Below the pieces are notes generated by a model that saw only the letters and a list, made by a program, of their open reading frames with translations, ran no database searches and had not been told where the DNA came from. This document shows positions 1-8,520 of a stretch of 64,000 nt of DNA, in pieces. The DNA lies in NCBI GenBank assembly GCA_002420185.1, contig DIHO01000014.1, forward strand, positions 1-64,000. The letters are read 5' to 3'. Within the stretch, counting starts at the first letter, position 1. Each line of letters starts with the position of its first letter. The position numbers were made by a program, and so were the translations under genes. Source of the DNA: Opitutales bacterium UBA5694 (lineage in GTDB: Bacteria; Verrucomicrobiota; Verrucomicrobiia; Opitutales; Opitutaceae).

Positions 1-22
1 CTTCCATATGGAGTCCTGTGGA

Positions 23-175
23 TTAAATTTTCCTATTAAATAATTCTTCGGTATCAGGTTGAATAATGTTTCTGAAAATTCCTTGATCACTCATAGAAAA
101 GGGTGAGCTGAGTCCACCAAAGGGACTAGGGTTCTCGTCAGCCCATTCTTGGAATTTAGCCGCTAGCCAACTATG
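23..175 (-). other. startless open fragment at window edge
   Basis: About 50 codons stay open on the minus strand, with protein-like composition (contains WLAAKFQEWADENPSPFGG) and ending in TAA at 23-25. A TGA in the same frame lies just upstream and there is no convincing start codon. It may be the C-terminal remnant of a decayed gene next to the lipoprotein gene. I do not recognise the family. Confidence 0.2.
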
Positions 176-186
176 CCATCAAAGCA

Positions 187-591
187 CTATTTTAATCGCG
201 ATCCGCTAAAGCTGATATCCCGCGGACCACTAAACTCTCCCCCGATGCGGTCCCCATTAATAACAGCTTTGAGATTAAAAGAATAGCCACTAATTGTAAA
301 AATCGCAGTTACCGAGCCATCAGATTCAAGGACTACGTTTTTGAGTGGTGACTCGCCTCTTGGAAAAATAACTGAACCCGAAAATTCTTTACCCTCTTCA
401 TTGAGCCGTAGTTCTGGACTCATTCTCGCCCCGTTCATTGGGTTAACAAAATTAATAAGGAAATTGCCGCCTAGCGGTTCTTCATCTGCTTCAGGAATTT
501 GGGTTGATTGGGTCTCAGCGACTTCCTGAACAGTCTGACAACCAGCAAATAGAAGGCAACCGAGAGCGAGTAGGGTGAGGAGCGATTTCAT
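187..591 (-). CDS. small hypothetical lipoprotein
   Basis: This 134-residue protein starts with a lipoprotein signal peptide: charged MKS, a leucine-rich hydrophobic run, then the lipobox LFAGC with the acylated cysteine at about residue 18. The mature part is short, polar and rich in Gly/Ser/Phe, with predicted beta-strand character (for example LKNVVLESDGSVTAIFTISG), so a small beta-sandwich or barrel anchored in the outer or inner membrane is plausible. I recognise no enzymatic motif or named family. The gene stands alone: the sequence upstream is AT-rich and non-coding, and downstream there is only an open fragment. The start is well supported because the signal peptide begins at its first ATG. 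Confidence 0.7.
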   Translation of the reverse strand: MKSLLTLLALGCLLFAGCQTVQEVAETQSTQIPEADEEPLGGNFLINFVNPMNGARMSPELRLNEEGKEFSGSVIFPRGESPLKNVVLESDGSVTAIFTISGYSFNLKAVINGDRIGGEFSGPRDISFSGSRLK

Positions 592-1025
592 AACTGAACC
601 AAATCAGAGTTTGCCCCATCTGACGACAATTTTTTCTGGGGGCAGTTGATCCATATACATTTCAATGCGGCTGCCGCCTCCAAACCTTTCCCCCGTTAGT
701 GTGCTTCACCAAGATCAGCAGTCTCAGAACACCAAGATTAGGGTGCTGCCGAACGGGTTATAGGGGTAACAATACCTCATCAGGCAATTAATGCTCAGAT
801 TAAATATAACCCTATAATTATTATAAAACTTTGTCTACAAATAATTTATATTCTTTATGAGGAGAAAATTTTGTAATGTCCCTCAATTATCGAGGCTGCC
901 GGTTCGGTTATTGAGAGTGGCCCATTATAGAGCGTGGATGCTCTTTCGGTTTCTGCCGGCTGCGAAGGTAACGAAGGAACCGTATATAGTTTAGAGCCAA
1001 AAATGATGGTTTCGTCTTTGGCGAC
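592..1025. other. intergenic stretch without a gene
   Basis: No intact gene is visible. The part from about 780 to 880 is AT-rich and could hold a promoter for the lipoprotein gene. From about 880 to 1025 the minus strand can be read through in the frame of the symporter remnant at 1026-1133, so some of this may be decayed coding sequence. Confidence 0.4.
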
Positions 1026-1133
1026 CTAGTCGGCTGCGGCTATCCCGACGACAATTCCTGAGAGAGTGCCGATTTCGTTGGCTTTGTGAGTGAAGAGACC
1101 GAGTGCTAAGGTGCCGAAGTAGTAAAGTGTCAT
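1026..1133 (-). pseudogene. sodium:solute symporter (SSS family) remnant
   Basis: A 35-codon open stretch on the minus strand reads like one transmembrane unit of a sodium:solute symporter: it contains LGLFTHKANEIGTLSGIVVG, the pattern of family segments with a basic/Asn loop between two hydrophobic helices. It ends at an in-frame TAG, and no further symporter sequence can be followed on either side. It lies just downstream of the araC gene. The family assignment rests on this one motif, so it is tentative. Confidence 0.35.
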
Positions 1134-1160
1134 TTGGACTGATCGTTTGAAGGACGGGAT

Positions 1161-2030
1161 TCAACTATCAATGCTGCTAAGGTAAAGACCGGGAGTTTGC
1201 CCGGTGTGTTTTTTGAATACACGATAGAAGTATGCCAGGTCGTTAAAGCCCGATTCGTAGCAGGCGTAGACAATATGTCTTGTTTGACGCAAGCGCTGGC
1301 GGGCGTACTCAATACGGCGTTCATTGAGATAGTTACTAAAGGTTTGGCCAGTTTGGGCTTTGAATAGTGCCGTAAACCGTCTCGGCGAGAGCGCACAGCG
1401 TTCTGCCATATCTTCGATGCGTTGCACTTCGTTGAAGTGTTGATCCAGGTATTCGATCGAACCGCGCACGGCTGCGAAGCTGTTGGATTCGAATGACTCA
1501 CGCATTACGCAATGACCTCGGGCCATACGAATGAGCAAACTTTGTGCAATACCTGTTAATGTGATTTGCCAGCCAGTCTCGCGGTTCAATTGCTCACGCA
1601 GGCCCTTGCGGAAATCTTCCACGAATGCGTTATGATGAAAGGCTGATTTAGCGCAACGTGCTTGCCCAAGTGTTCCTTTGGCCAGAGTGGCCGACCAAAT
1701 CGGCCTCAATGCCGAACCCGTAGCGGTCAACCTTTGATCGACGCAGATAATCACTAGCGTCAAGGGCTCATTCGGATCATCGACAAAACGATGTGGCCAA
1801 TCTGCTGGTAAAACCAGAAGGTCATTGCGTTGAATAGGCGTTGAGCTACCGGAAAATTCAAGCTGACCCTGTCCGACCGCGACCCAGCAGATTTTGTGGA
1901 ATGCCCAATGGTCCAGTTCCATTTCGAAACCGGCGGCATGATGACTCTCCAACATACGTACCTGTCCTCTTGGAACCACAATCGGTGCTGGAGTCTGGCG
2001 GACCAGTTTTTCTGCCTCTCGATTCTTCAT
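1161..2030 (-). CDS. AraC-family transcriptional regulator
   Basis: A 289-residue regulator. The N-terminal part looks like an AraC-type cupin sensor (GQGQLEFSG, then NDLLVLPADWPHRF, at about residues 50-80). The C-terminal 100 residues carry two helix-turn-helix units, including RFTALFKAQTGQTFSNYLNE and the signature with FNDLAYFYRVFKKHTGQTP. I chose the ATG at 2030; a TTG five codons upstream is also possible. The gene is divergent from the one-carbon operon that begins about 100 bases away, so it is the obvious candidate regulator of that operon, perhaps responding to a methoxylated substrate or its product. The effector cannot be read from the sequence. Confidence 0.88.
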   Translation of the reverse strand: MKNREAEKLVRQTPAPIVVPRGQVRMLESHHAAGFEMELDHWAFHKICWVAVGQGQLEFSGSSTPIQRNDLLVLPADWPHRFVDDPNEPLTLVIICVDQRLTATGSALRPIWSATLAKGTLGQARCAKSAFHHNAFVEDFRKGLREQLNRETGWQITLTGIAQSLLIRMARGHCVMRESFESNSFAAVRGSIEYLDQHFNEVQRIEDMAERCALSPRRFTALFKAQTGQTFSNYLNERRIEYARQRLRQTRHIVYACYESGFNDLAYFYRVFKKHTGQTPGLYLSSIDS

Positions 2031-2129
2031 TGCCGGATAATGCAATTGGATTAAGCGGTTTCATCCAAGATAAAACGAAGTGCTCTGCTATTATGTATGT
2101 GTTGGGACGTGAGAAGTTGCGAAGCAGTA

Positions 2130-2492
2130 ATGAGCGGAATATTTCAAATGGAGAAATGGCTGAAGGAAAAGGTGTACGGTTATAAAACCTGCGGCCAATT
2201 TATCTTGACCCATACGAAGTTGATTTGCCCCAAAGGTCTGCGCAACGGACCGTGCAGAGGTACGTTGGATGGCAAATGCGAAGTTATCCCAAAAATCGAT
2301 TGTGTGTGGGCCAACATAGAGCTGAAAAAAAAGGAAGCGAAATCTACCAAGAACAGCCTGCCTCAGAACGATTCGTTGCTCAACAATGCTAGCTACATCA
2401 ACCTGATCGACGAATTCCTAACTCGAATCCGTGCCCCCGGCAAAGGGCACCTTTCCATAGGGGTCCCTCAATTCGAATTTATGGAAGTCTAA
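2130..2492 (+). CDS. MTHFR C-terminal-domain (MetV-like) protein
   Basis: A small cysteine-rich protein of about 120 residues that resembles the methylenetetrahydrofolate reductase C-terminal domain family (MTHFR_C), which in acetogens forms the MetV partner of MetF. Visible family features are YKTCGQFILTHTKLICPKGL, then RNGPCRGTLDGKC and DCVWANIE; the conserved cysteines probably bind zinc or an iron-sulfur cluster. It is followed 53 bases downstream by metF, supporting a MetF-MetV type complex. The start is uncertain: ATGs at 2097, 2130 and 2148 share the frame, and 2097 would leave only 66 bases to the divergent araC gene. About 50 residues at the C-terminus are less conserved-looking. Confidence 0.75.
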   Translation: MSGIFQMEKWLKEKVYGYKTCGQFILTHTKLICPKGLRNGPCRGTLDGKCEVIPKIDCVWANIELKKKEAKSTKNSLPQNDSLLNNASYINLIDEFLTRIRAPGKGHLSIGVPQFEFMEV

Positions 2493-2545
2493 GCGAAGCA
2501 GAGGACTAGCTGAAACGATTTTTTGAAAAATGAATTAGCGTAATT

Positions 2546-3349
2546 ATGTCTCATACTAATATTGCAACAAACCACAAATGGACCGTTGAAATTGTTCCCG
2601 CTCATGCCGAACGAACCGATGTTTTTACTGGACTGGTGCGGGAAATTTTCGTGACTATGATTCCTGGGACGGATGAACGAGATATCCTCGGTGCCCTAGC
2701 CCAATTGAAAGCTGCGGGTTTTAAGCCTGTTCCTCACGTCGCCGCCCGTGGTTTCCGTGATGACCACCAGCTACAATACTTTTTTGAAGGACTGCGTGAT
2801 CATGATATTGAGAAGGTTCTTGTCATAGCTGGAGGCCTAAGCTCTCCCAGTGGTCCCTACGAGAACAGCTTACAGGTGCTTCAATCCAAAGCCTTTCAAA
2901 ACTCCGGCATTTCTACCGTGGCTATAGCTGGACACCCAGATGGTAATCCGGTTGATAGGAAGGCCGAAATGAGTTTGCTTAAAAAGCTCGATTTATTGAG
3001 CGAGCGAGGTTACGGTGCTGAGATAGTTACTCAGTGGAGCTTCGTGCCCGAAAAAGTAAACGCCTATCTCAAGGAGATGGAGACTGTAGGTCCAGGCATA
3101 GCTGTGCGGGTTGGCGTGCCCGGCCCTGCCTCGCTAAAAACGCTCTTAAAGTATGCCAAAGTCTGCGGCGTCTCGGCATCAACCGCTGTGCTTAAAAAAC
3201 AAGGGTTCAGCCTCGGGCGTCTGCTCTTATCGGGCGAGCCATCCAAATTCATCAATAAGGTCAATGGCTCGCAAAATTTTCATCTCTACCCATTCGGTGG
3301 GCTTGAAAAAAGTGCTAAATGGCTACGCGAACATAACCAGCCTGTGTGA
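2546..3349 (+). CDS. metF: methylenetetrahydrofolate reductase
   Basis: A 267-residue flavoprotein of the MetF family, interconverting 5-methyl- and 5,10-methylene-tetrahydrofolate in the cytoplasm. The N-terminal strand KWTVEIVPAH carries the glutamate expected in the family's S/T-x-E-x-x-P motif. DERDILGALAQLKAAGFKPVPH and VLVIAGGLSSPSGPY match the folate/FAD-binding barrel segments, and VRVGVPGPAS matches the later MetF strand. It is slightly shorter than Escherichia coli MetF (about 296 residues). It sits between the MetV-like gene and the O-demethylase gene, overlapping the latter's possible GTG start at its own stop codon. In this context it probably runs in the oxidative direction, recycling methyl-THF made by the demethylase. 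Confidence 0.88.
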   Translation: MSHTNIATNHKWTVEIVPAHAERTDVFTGLVREIFVTMIPGTDERDILGALAQLKAAGFKPVPHVAARGFRDDHQLQYFFEGLRDHDIEKVLVIAGGLSSPSGPYENSLQVLQSKAFQNSGISTVAIAGHPDGNPVDRKAEMSLLKKLDLLSERGYGAEIVTQWSFVPEKVNAYLKEMETVGPGIAVRVGVPGPASLKTLLKYAKVCGVSASTAVLKKQGFSLGRLLLSGEPSKFINKVNGSQNFHLYPFGGLEKSAKWLREHNQPV

Positions 3350-3390
3350 AAATCCACCACGATACGAGCAAGTATCATCTATGCAAAAAT

Positions 3391-4740
3391 ATGAACACTC
3401 ACAACAACACCTCCCTAGAAGAAAAACTCCAGAAATTCAGCAGTCCAGTAGAAATGCTGCGCCACGCCCAGGTGGGTGGATACGACTTCCCCTTTCCCGG
3501 TCAGTACACTAACTGGCGTGACGAGCAGGAGGCATGGCAGAAAAGCGTTGTACTATTCGACCAGTCCTTCCACATGACGGACGTCTACTTCGAGGGACCG
3601 GATGTTGTGCGCCTGCTCTCGGACGTGGGGGTCAATACGCTGAAGAATTTCGGAACGAACAAGGCCAAGCAATTCGTGGCCTGTAACTACGATGGCTACG
3701 TGATAGGCGATGCGATCCTGTTCGGCCTCGCCGAAGGCAGGGTAAGCTTGGTTGGCCGTCCTTCTGTGCCGAACTGGGTGCATTTTCACGCGGAAAGCGG
3801 CGACTATGATGTTAAGGTGACTCGCGACGAGCGCACTGTCAGCAATGATGACTCGCGACTCATTTATCGTTACCAGATACAAGGACCGAACGCCTTAGAC
3901 CTCATTAAGAGCGTGCACCAAGGCGTTTTTCCGGACATCAAGTTTTTCAATCTGGGTGACCTCAAAATCGCAGGCAAAAAGGTACGTGCTCTCAACCACA
4001 ACATGTCGCGTATGGGCGGGCTCGAACTGCACGGTCCCGTCGAAGACCGTGATGTCATCCTCGAGGCGCTCTTGAAGGCTGGTCCAGAGTTTGACCTCTT
4101 CATGGGCGGCAGCCGCGCCTACTCAACCGTCTCTCCCGAAAGCGGCTGGATCCCTTCGCCGATGCCGGCAATCTATACCGGCGAGGCAATGAAGCCCTAC
4201 CGCGAGTGGCTGAGTGCAAACGGGTTCGAGGCCAATGCATCTCTCGGCGGCAGCTTCTATTCTGACAATATTGAAGACTACTACCAGACCCCATGGGATC
4301 TTGGCTACGGCAAACATATCAACTTTGACCACGACTTCATCGGCCACGAAGCCCTCGAAAAGATGGTTGACCAGCCGCATCGACGTAAGGTTTGGCTGAA
4401 ATGGAATAACGACGATGTACAAAAGGTTTTTGCTAGTCAGTTGGGCTCAGGCGACCGCTACAAATATATGGAGGTACCCAATGCTTATTATTCAATTTTA
4501 CCGTTCGACAAGATCGTCGCCGAAGAACGCGTTGTTGGCTTGTCTACCTACACGGTCTACACCTCCAATGTTCGCGGTTGGTTCTCGCTGGCGATGGTCG
4601 ACGAGGATATTCCCGACAACACTGAAGTGAACGTGGTATGGGGCGAGGAAGACGGCGGATCTGCCAAGCCGGTCGTCGAACGTCATATCCAGACTAACAT
4701 AAGAGCAACCGTATCCTTTAGCCGTTTAAATGAAGATTAA
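3391..4740 (+). CDS. LigM-like tetrahydrofolate-dependent O-demethylase
   Basis: A 449-residue aminomethyltransferase-fold (GcvT-like) enzyme resembling vanillate/3-O-methylgallate O-demethylase LigM and related demethylases. Long stretches fit LigM: VEMLRHAQVG near the start, VVLFDQSFHM with a conserved histidine, LESGWIPSPMPAIYTGEA-like sequence around residue 250, GGSFYSDNIEDYYQTPWDLGYG, FDHDFIG and VVWGEEDGG. Such enzymes move a methyl group from a methoxylated substrate onto tetrahydrofolate. The ATG at 3391 fits the LigM N-terminus; a GTG at 3346 that overlaps the metF stop is the alternative. The downstream purU overlaps by 11 bases. The exact substrate (vanillate, syringate, another methoxy compound or DMSP) cannot be told from sequence alone. 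Confidence 0.82.
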   Translation: MNTHNNTSLEEKLQKFSSPVEMLRHAQVGGYDFPFPGQYTNWRDEQEAWQKSVVLFDQSFHMTDVYFEGPDVVRLLSDVGVNTLKNFGTNKAKQFVACNYDGYVIGDAILFGLAEGRVSLVGRPSVPNWVHFHAESGDYDVKVTRDERTVSNDDSRLIYRYQIQGPNALDLIKSVHQGVFPDIKFFNLGDLKIAGKKVRALNHNMSRMGGLELHGPVEDRDVILEALLKAGPEFDLFMGGSRAYSTVSPESGWIPSPMPAIYTGEAMKPYREWLSANGFEANASLGGSFYSDNIEDYYQTPWDLGYGKHINFDHDFIGHEALEKMVDQPHRRKVWLKWNNDDVQKVFASQLGSGDRYKYMEVPNAYYSILPFDKIVAEERVVGLSTYTVYTSNVRGWFSLAMVDEDIPDNTEVNVVWGEEDGGSAKPVVERHIQTNIRATVSFSRLNED

Positions 4741-5599
4741 TAGCACGCATTTGCGTTTAGTTGGCAGCTGTCCGGATCAAGTGGGTATCATAGCCCGCGT
4801 GGCCAGTTTTATTGCTGACCATGGAGGCAATATCACGGCTTCTAATCAATACGAGGATGTTCGCAGTAAAACATTTTTTATGCGATATGGTATTGAATTA
4901 TTAGATACAAAAATGTCTTACAGCGAATTCGCGATAACTTTTCGTTCGCTTGCGGATGAACTTCGAATGAAATGGCATGTGACCGATCTCGCTGTAAAGC
5001 CCCGCATTGTTCTTTTGGTAAGTAAATTCGATCACTGTCTCGCATACCTGCTGCATCGTTGGAAGGGGGGCGACTTGCGGTTCGATATTCCCTGCGTTAT
5101 CTCTAATCACGAAACGCTGCGTGAGCTAGTCGAATGGTACGGTATCCCTTACCATCATGTGCCAGTGCCGAAGGAATCCGAGGCTAAACAGGCAGCCTTC
5201 GAGAAGACAGCGGAACTTATCGAACAGGCGGAGCCGGATACAATTGTGCTGGCACGCTACATGCAAATATTTCCCGCTTGGCTCTGCAAAAAGTACCGTC
5301 ATAAAGTCATTAATATTCATCACAGCTTTCTCCCGTCATTCATCGGTGCGAAGCCTTATCACCAGGCGGATGAGCGTGGCGTGAAGTTGATCGGTGCAAC
5401 CTGCCACTACGTAACGGAAAACCTCGATGCGGGCCCGATTATCGAGCAGGATGTTGTGCGTGTCCGGCACAGCGATAGCATCGAAGATATGATGCGTCAG
5501 GGCAAGGATGTTGAAAATACGGTGCTAGCCCGAGGCTTACGATACCACCTGGAGGACCGCGTTTTGGTGCACGGCAACAAAACCATTCTGTTCAGCTAG
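4730..5599 (+). CDS. purU: formyltetrahydrofolate deformylase
   Basis: A 289-residue protein with an N-terminal ACT domain (residues 1-85: LVGSCPDQVGIIARVASFIA) and a C-terminal formyltransferase-fold domain. The latter carries INIHHSFLPSFIGAKPYHQA with the catalytic Asn-His and the later LDAGPIIEQDV aspartate. These are the hallmarks of PurU, which hydrolyses 10-formyl-THF to formate and free tetrahydrofolate. Its start overlaps the end of the O-demethylase gene, so translation is probably coupled. In this operon PurU would release the carbon of demethylated substrates as formate and regenerate free THF for the demethylase. No folD is present here, so the methylene-to-formyl steps must be encoded elsewhere. 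Confidence 0.93.
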   Translation: MKINSTHLRLVGSCPDQVGIIARVASFIADHGGNITASNQYEDVRSKTFFMRYGIELLDTKMSYSEFAITFRSLADELRMKWHVTDLAVKPRIVLLVSKFDHCLAYLLHRWKGGDLRFDIPCVISNHETLRELVEWYGIPYHHVPVPKESEAKQAAFEKTAELIEQAEPDTIVLARYMQIFPAWLCKKYRHKVINIHHSFLPSFIGAKPYHQADERGVKLIGATCHYVTENLDAGPIIEQDVVRVRHSDSIEDMMRQGKDVENTVLARGLRYHLEDRVLVHGNKTILFS

Positions 5600-5819
5600 A
5601 GTAGGAAACCCGTTTCGCATTTTTGCAGCGACTTTTTCTCTCAGTCTTGTTCTCTGGTTTTTGGGGAGGGAAATAAGATTCAGTTAGTGAGGTTAGATTG
5701 GCAGCTTTAGGTTCAAAAACAATGGGGATTCGAAGCATGCGAAACAGTAGGGTGCCTAATGGAGATCGCAGAGGTCTTCGAGGAGACGGGGAGCTTGTGG
5801 TTGCGATTCTGCGAATTGT

Positions 5820-7403
5820 TTAGGCAGTATGGATATTTGGTCGGCCAGATTCTACTGTAAACTTGGCGAGCGATGCCGTCTTGCCGCCTACGCGAGTGAC
5901 ATTGTCGATAACCTTGTAATCCGAGTAGTAGATATTAGGGGTGACATCGCACATTATGTAGCCGCGTTGGCGGTTGTGAAATTTAGTGCAGGGATTGCGG
6001 CCGAGGAATTCGTCTAGTCCTTCGAATTGCGATGGTCCATTGCCGCCGCTAGAAAGGGAGGTAGTGGCGAATTCGGAGGCCACGAGAGCTTGGTCGGGCT
6101 TGAAGTCGTCAACGCGGAGCTCGTTGGCCCAGCTCGAATGGATGTCGCCGGTGAGGACAACGGGGTTTTTGATTTTGTGGTTCTGTAGGTGCTTGAGGAG
6201 AACTTTTCGTTCGTGAGCGTAGCCGGGCCATTGATCCATGGAGTAGGCGGCTGGTGAGTTGGCATTCGAGCGATCGACTAGAGCCATCATGACTTGTTGG
6301 GCTAGGATGTTCCAGCTGCCTTTGGAGCGGGACAGGGAATCGAATAGCCACTTACGTTGGGTTTTGCCGAGGAGGGTTTGTCTTGGATTAGTGGCGGCGG
6401 TATTGAGCGGGCTATGTCGGTCGCCGTTCGGTTGGTCGCTGCGGTATTGGCGGGTGTCGAGAATGAAGAATTCGGCGAGAGTACCGAAGCTCCCCTTGCG
6501 ATAGAGAGTCATGTTGGGGCCGACGGGAAGTGAAGAGGTGCGTAGAGGCATCATCTCATAGTAGGCTTGATAGGCATTTGCACGGCGGATGAGGAATTTG
6601 GCGGTATCGATCCCCTGTTGTTCGGAAATGTCGTTGGCACAGTTGTTGTCGAATTCGTGATCGTCCCAGGTTACGAACCACGGACAGGCGGCGTGCATAG
6701 CTTGGAGTTCCTTGTCCCCTTTGTACTGGGCGTAGCGGATTCGGTATTGGTCCAGGGACTCAGTTTCGGGGCCTTGGTGGGTGCGGACTTTACCGTTTAC
6801 TCCGGCATATTCGTAGATGTAGTCGCCAAGGTGAAAGACAAAATCGGGTTTGTCGGCGGCCATTTGATGGTACGCGGTAAAGAGGCCTTGTTCGAAGTTC
6901 TGGCAAGAGGTGACGGCAAAGCGGAGTTTGTCCGGTGAGGCGTCAGGTGCGGGGAGCGTCCGGGTGCGGCCGACGGGACTTATAGCGTCGCAGGATTTGA
7001 AACGATAAAAATACCAATGGTCTGGCTTGAGGTTTCGGGGCTCGATGTGGAGGGAGTGACCGAGTTCAGGCGTGGCGTTGACCTTGCCCGACTGGACGAT
7101 TTTTTTGAAGGAGTTCTCTTCAGCGATCTCCCAATAAACCTCCACAGGAGTCTTGGGCATGCCGCCGCCCGGTTCTAGGGGCTTGGGCGCGAGGCGAGTC
7201 CAGAGGATGACACTTTCGTGATCGGGGTCACCGGACGCGACGCCGAGCGTGAAGGGATCTTTGGTCAAGTCGTGAGACGTAGTGGCGGAGCCGTAGTGGC
7301 TTAGGAGAGGGATCGATGAAAGGGAAGCGGCGTAGGCCAGGAAGAGACGGCGAGAGAGTCCACCTTCGTGGCGAAGGGCCTTGGGAAGGTCGTAGATGTT
7401 CAT
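5820..7403 (-). CDS. phoD: PhoD-family alkaline phosphatase/phosphodiesterase
   Basis: A 527-residue secreted metallophosphoesterase. The N-terminus has a twin-arginine signal (SRRLFLAY at about residues 17-24, followed by a hydrophobic run). An N-terminal PhoD domain (VILWTRLAP, then VEVYWEIAEE) precedes the metallophosphatase core with FHLGDYIYEYAG, VTWDDHEFDNNCANDI and VLTGDIHSSW, the expected metal ligands. Members release phosphate from phosphomono- or diesters in the periplasm, commonly under phosphate limitation. It is a single-gene unit convergent with purU. I see no clear Pho box in the short upstream sequence. Confidence 0.9.
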   Translation of the reverse strand: MNIYDLPKALRHEGGLSRRLFLAYAASLSSIPLLSHYGSATTSHDLTKDPFTLGVASGDPDHESVILWTRLAPKPLEPGGGMPKTPVEVYWEIAEENSFKKIVQSGKVNATPELGHSLHIEPRNLKPDHWYFYRFKSCDAISPVGRTRTLPAPDASPDKLRFAVTSCQNFEQGLFTAYHQMAADKPDFVFHLGDYIYEYAGVNGKVRTHQGPETESLDQYRIRYAQYKGDKELQAMHAACPWFVTWDDHEFDNNCANDISEQQGIDTAKFLIRRANAYQAYYEMMPLRTSSLPVGPNMTLYRKGSFGTLAEFFILDTRQYRSDQPNGDRHSPLNTAATNPRQTLLGKTQRKWLFDSLSRSKGSWNILAQQVMMALVDRSNANSPAAYSMDQWPGYAHERKVLLKHLQNHKIKNPVVLTGDIHSSWANELRVDDFKPDQALVASEFATTSLSSGGNGPSQFEGLDEFLGRNPCTKFHNRQRGYIMCDVTPNIYYSDYKVIDNVTRVGGKTASLAKFTVESGRPNIHTA

Positions 7404-7528
7404 AGTGTATGAAATCTACAATGGGAGCGTGGTGTGTCAAATTGTGAACAAGCAATTTAATTGCAGCGATCGAGGACATAATTACTGATCGTCACAACCG
7501 AGAAACTTACGAAAAGATATATCTAGGA

Positions 7529-7837
7529 ATGTACCTGGTTACGGGAATTGTTGCTGGCTTTAATGATAAATATAGAAAGCTACAAAATGAGATTTGGCCC
7601 GAATTGCCGTTGGAGCTCTCGGCGGCGGGTGTATCCGATTGAACGATATTTCTGGATGAAGAGAATCTGACGCTTTCAGCGGTGCAGAAGTTGTCGGACG
7701 TCCATTCGGGTGATCAGTTGTTAGGGACGGGAATCTTAAAGGAGTGGTGGGCTTACATGGCCGATTTAATGGATACGAATTCTGATAACTCGCCGGTTTG
7801 CGGTTAGCTGAAAAAAGTGTTTCACACAAATTTAAGA
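7529..7837 (+). pseudogene. L-rhamnose mutarotase-like pseudogene
   Basis: Reading 7529 onward in one frame gives a protein of about 100 residues that fits the L-rhamnose mutarotase (RhaM) family: a YRKLQNEIWPELP segment, TIFLDEENLTL, then KEWWAYMADLMDTNSDNSPV and KKVFH near the end. Two in-frame stops interrupt it, a TGA after about 37 codons (where the family has a tyrosine or tryptophan) and a TAG just before the last strand. No frameshift is needed, so decay is recent. The minus-strand open frame over the same bases is a shadow. No other rhamnose genes lie nearby. Confidence 0.7.
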
Positions 7838-7995
7838 AGGAATTCTGGATCGTGAGGGCAATCGTTTTTGGCATAATTGTGCATGTGGCAGTGAGTTGTT
7901 CGCTTTGGTGAACTCGCTCCCCAGCGTTTTCAAGGGAAATTAATAGGGGTGCCTGCCGTCTTCGATTTCCAAGCTAGCAAGATTCGGCCTACGAT

Positions 7996-8520
7996 TCAGG
8001 TGAGCGTTCCCAGAACGGTGTTTAATCGTTTTTCTGGTGATCCCCTGAGATTGATGTATGGGATTCTAAAGTGCTCAAGAATCGATTCGAATTGCTTGTG
8101 CAGTCTCTGGCGTTCTTGCGGGCTGACGCGCTGGCCTGGATCCGCTTTCCAGGGAATGTCGGGCTGGCATAGGTAGTATCGATCGTAGATGCGGCCAAGG
8201 AATCGTTCATCGACCCAATGAATAGACGTGTTGAAATAATATTGTGCGTAGAGGATTGATGAGAGGAGATTAGTATCATGGAAAACGTATCGGGCCGCTT
8301 TCGCATAGGCGTCATCTTCAAGGCGAATCTGTCCCTGAGCGATGGGTTCGAGGTCGGATTCGTCGAGGGGCCGATCGAGCTGTTCGACATGCTGGCGCAC
8401 GTATTCATTCGAGCAGGGGTCACCAAAATGTTCTGCGACGGCCCGAGCGATGGTGCTCTTCCCCGTACATTCCGCCCCTGAGAAAACGATACGGCGAACC
8501 TTAGTTAATGGGGTTGGCAT
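7996..8520 (-). CDS. NadR-like nucleoside/vitamin kinase (AAA_28)
   Basis: A 174-residue P-loop kinase like the ribosylnicotinamide-kinase domain of NadR. It has Walker A FSGAECTGKSTIARAVAEHF at residues 12-31, NEYVRQHVEQL after it, then VFHDTNLLSSILYAQYYF, which matches the family's Walker B-like strand. It lacks the adenylyltransferase and HTH domains of full-length NadR. The gene overlaps the end of the pnuC-like gene by 20 bases, so the two form an operon. In family members such kinases trap a vitamin after PnuC-type facilitated import. Next to a TPP riboswitch the substrate may be thiamine rather than nicotinamide riboside; that is inference. Confidence 0.75.
   Translation of the reverse strand: MPTPLTKVRRIVFSGAECTGKSTIARAVAEHFGDPCSNEYVRQHVEQLDRPLDESDLEPIAQGQIRLEDDAYAKAARYVFHDTNLLSSILYAQYYFNTSIHWVDERFLGRIYDRYYLCQPDIPWKADPGQRVSPQERQRLHKQFESILEHFRIPYINLRGSPEKRLNTVLGTLT

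Noticed and set aside
7560..7874. 104-codon minus-strand open frame
   Set aside because: It lies antisense to the rhamnose mutarotase wreck, has low-complexity Pro/Thr-rich content and no family resemblance; a shadow frame.
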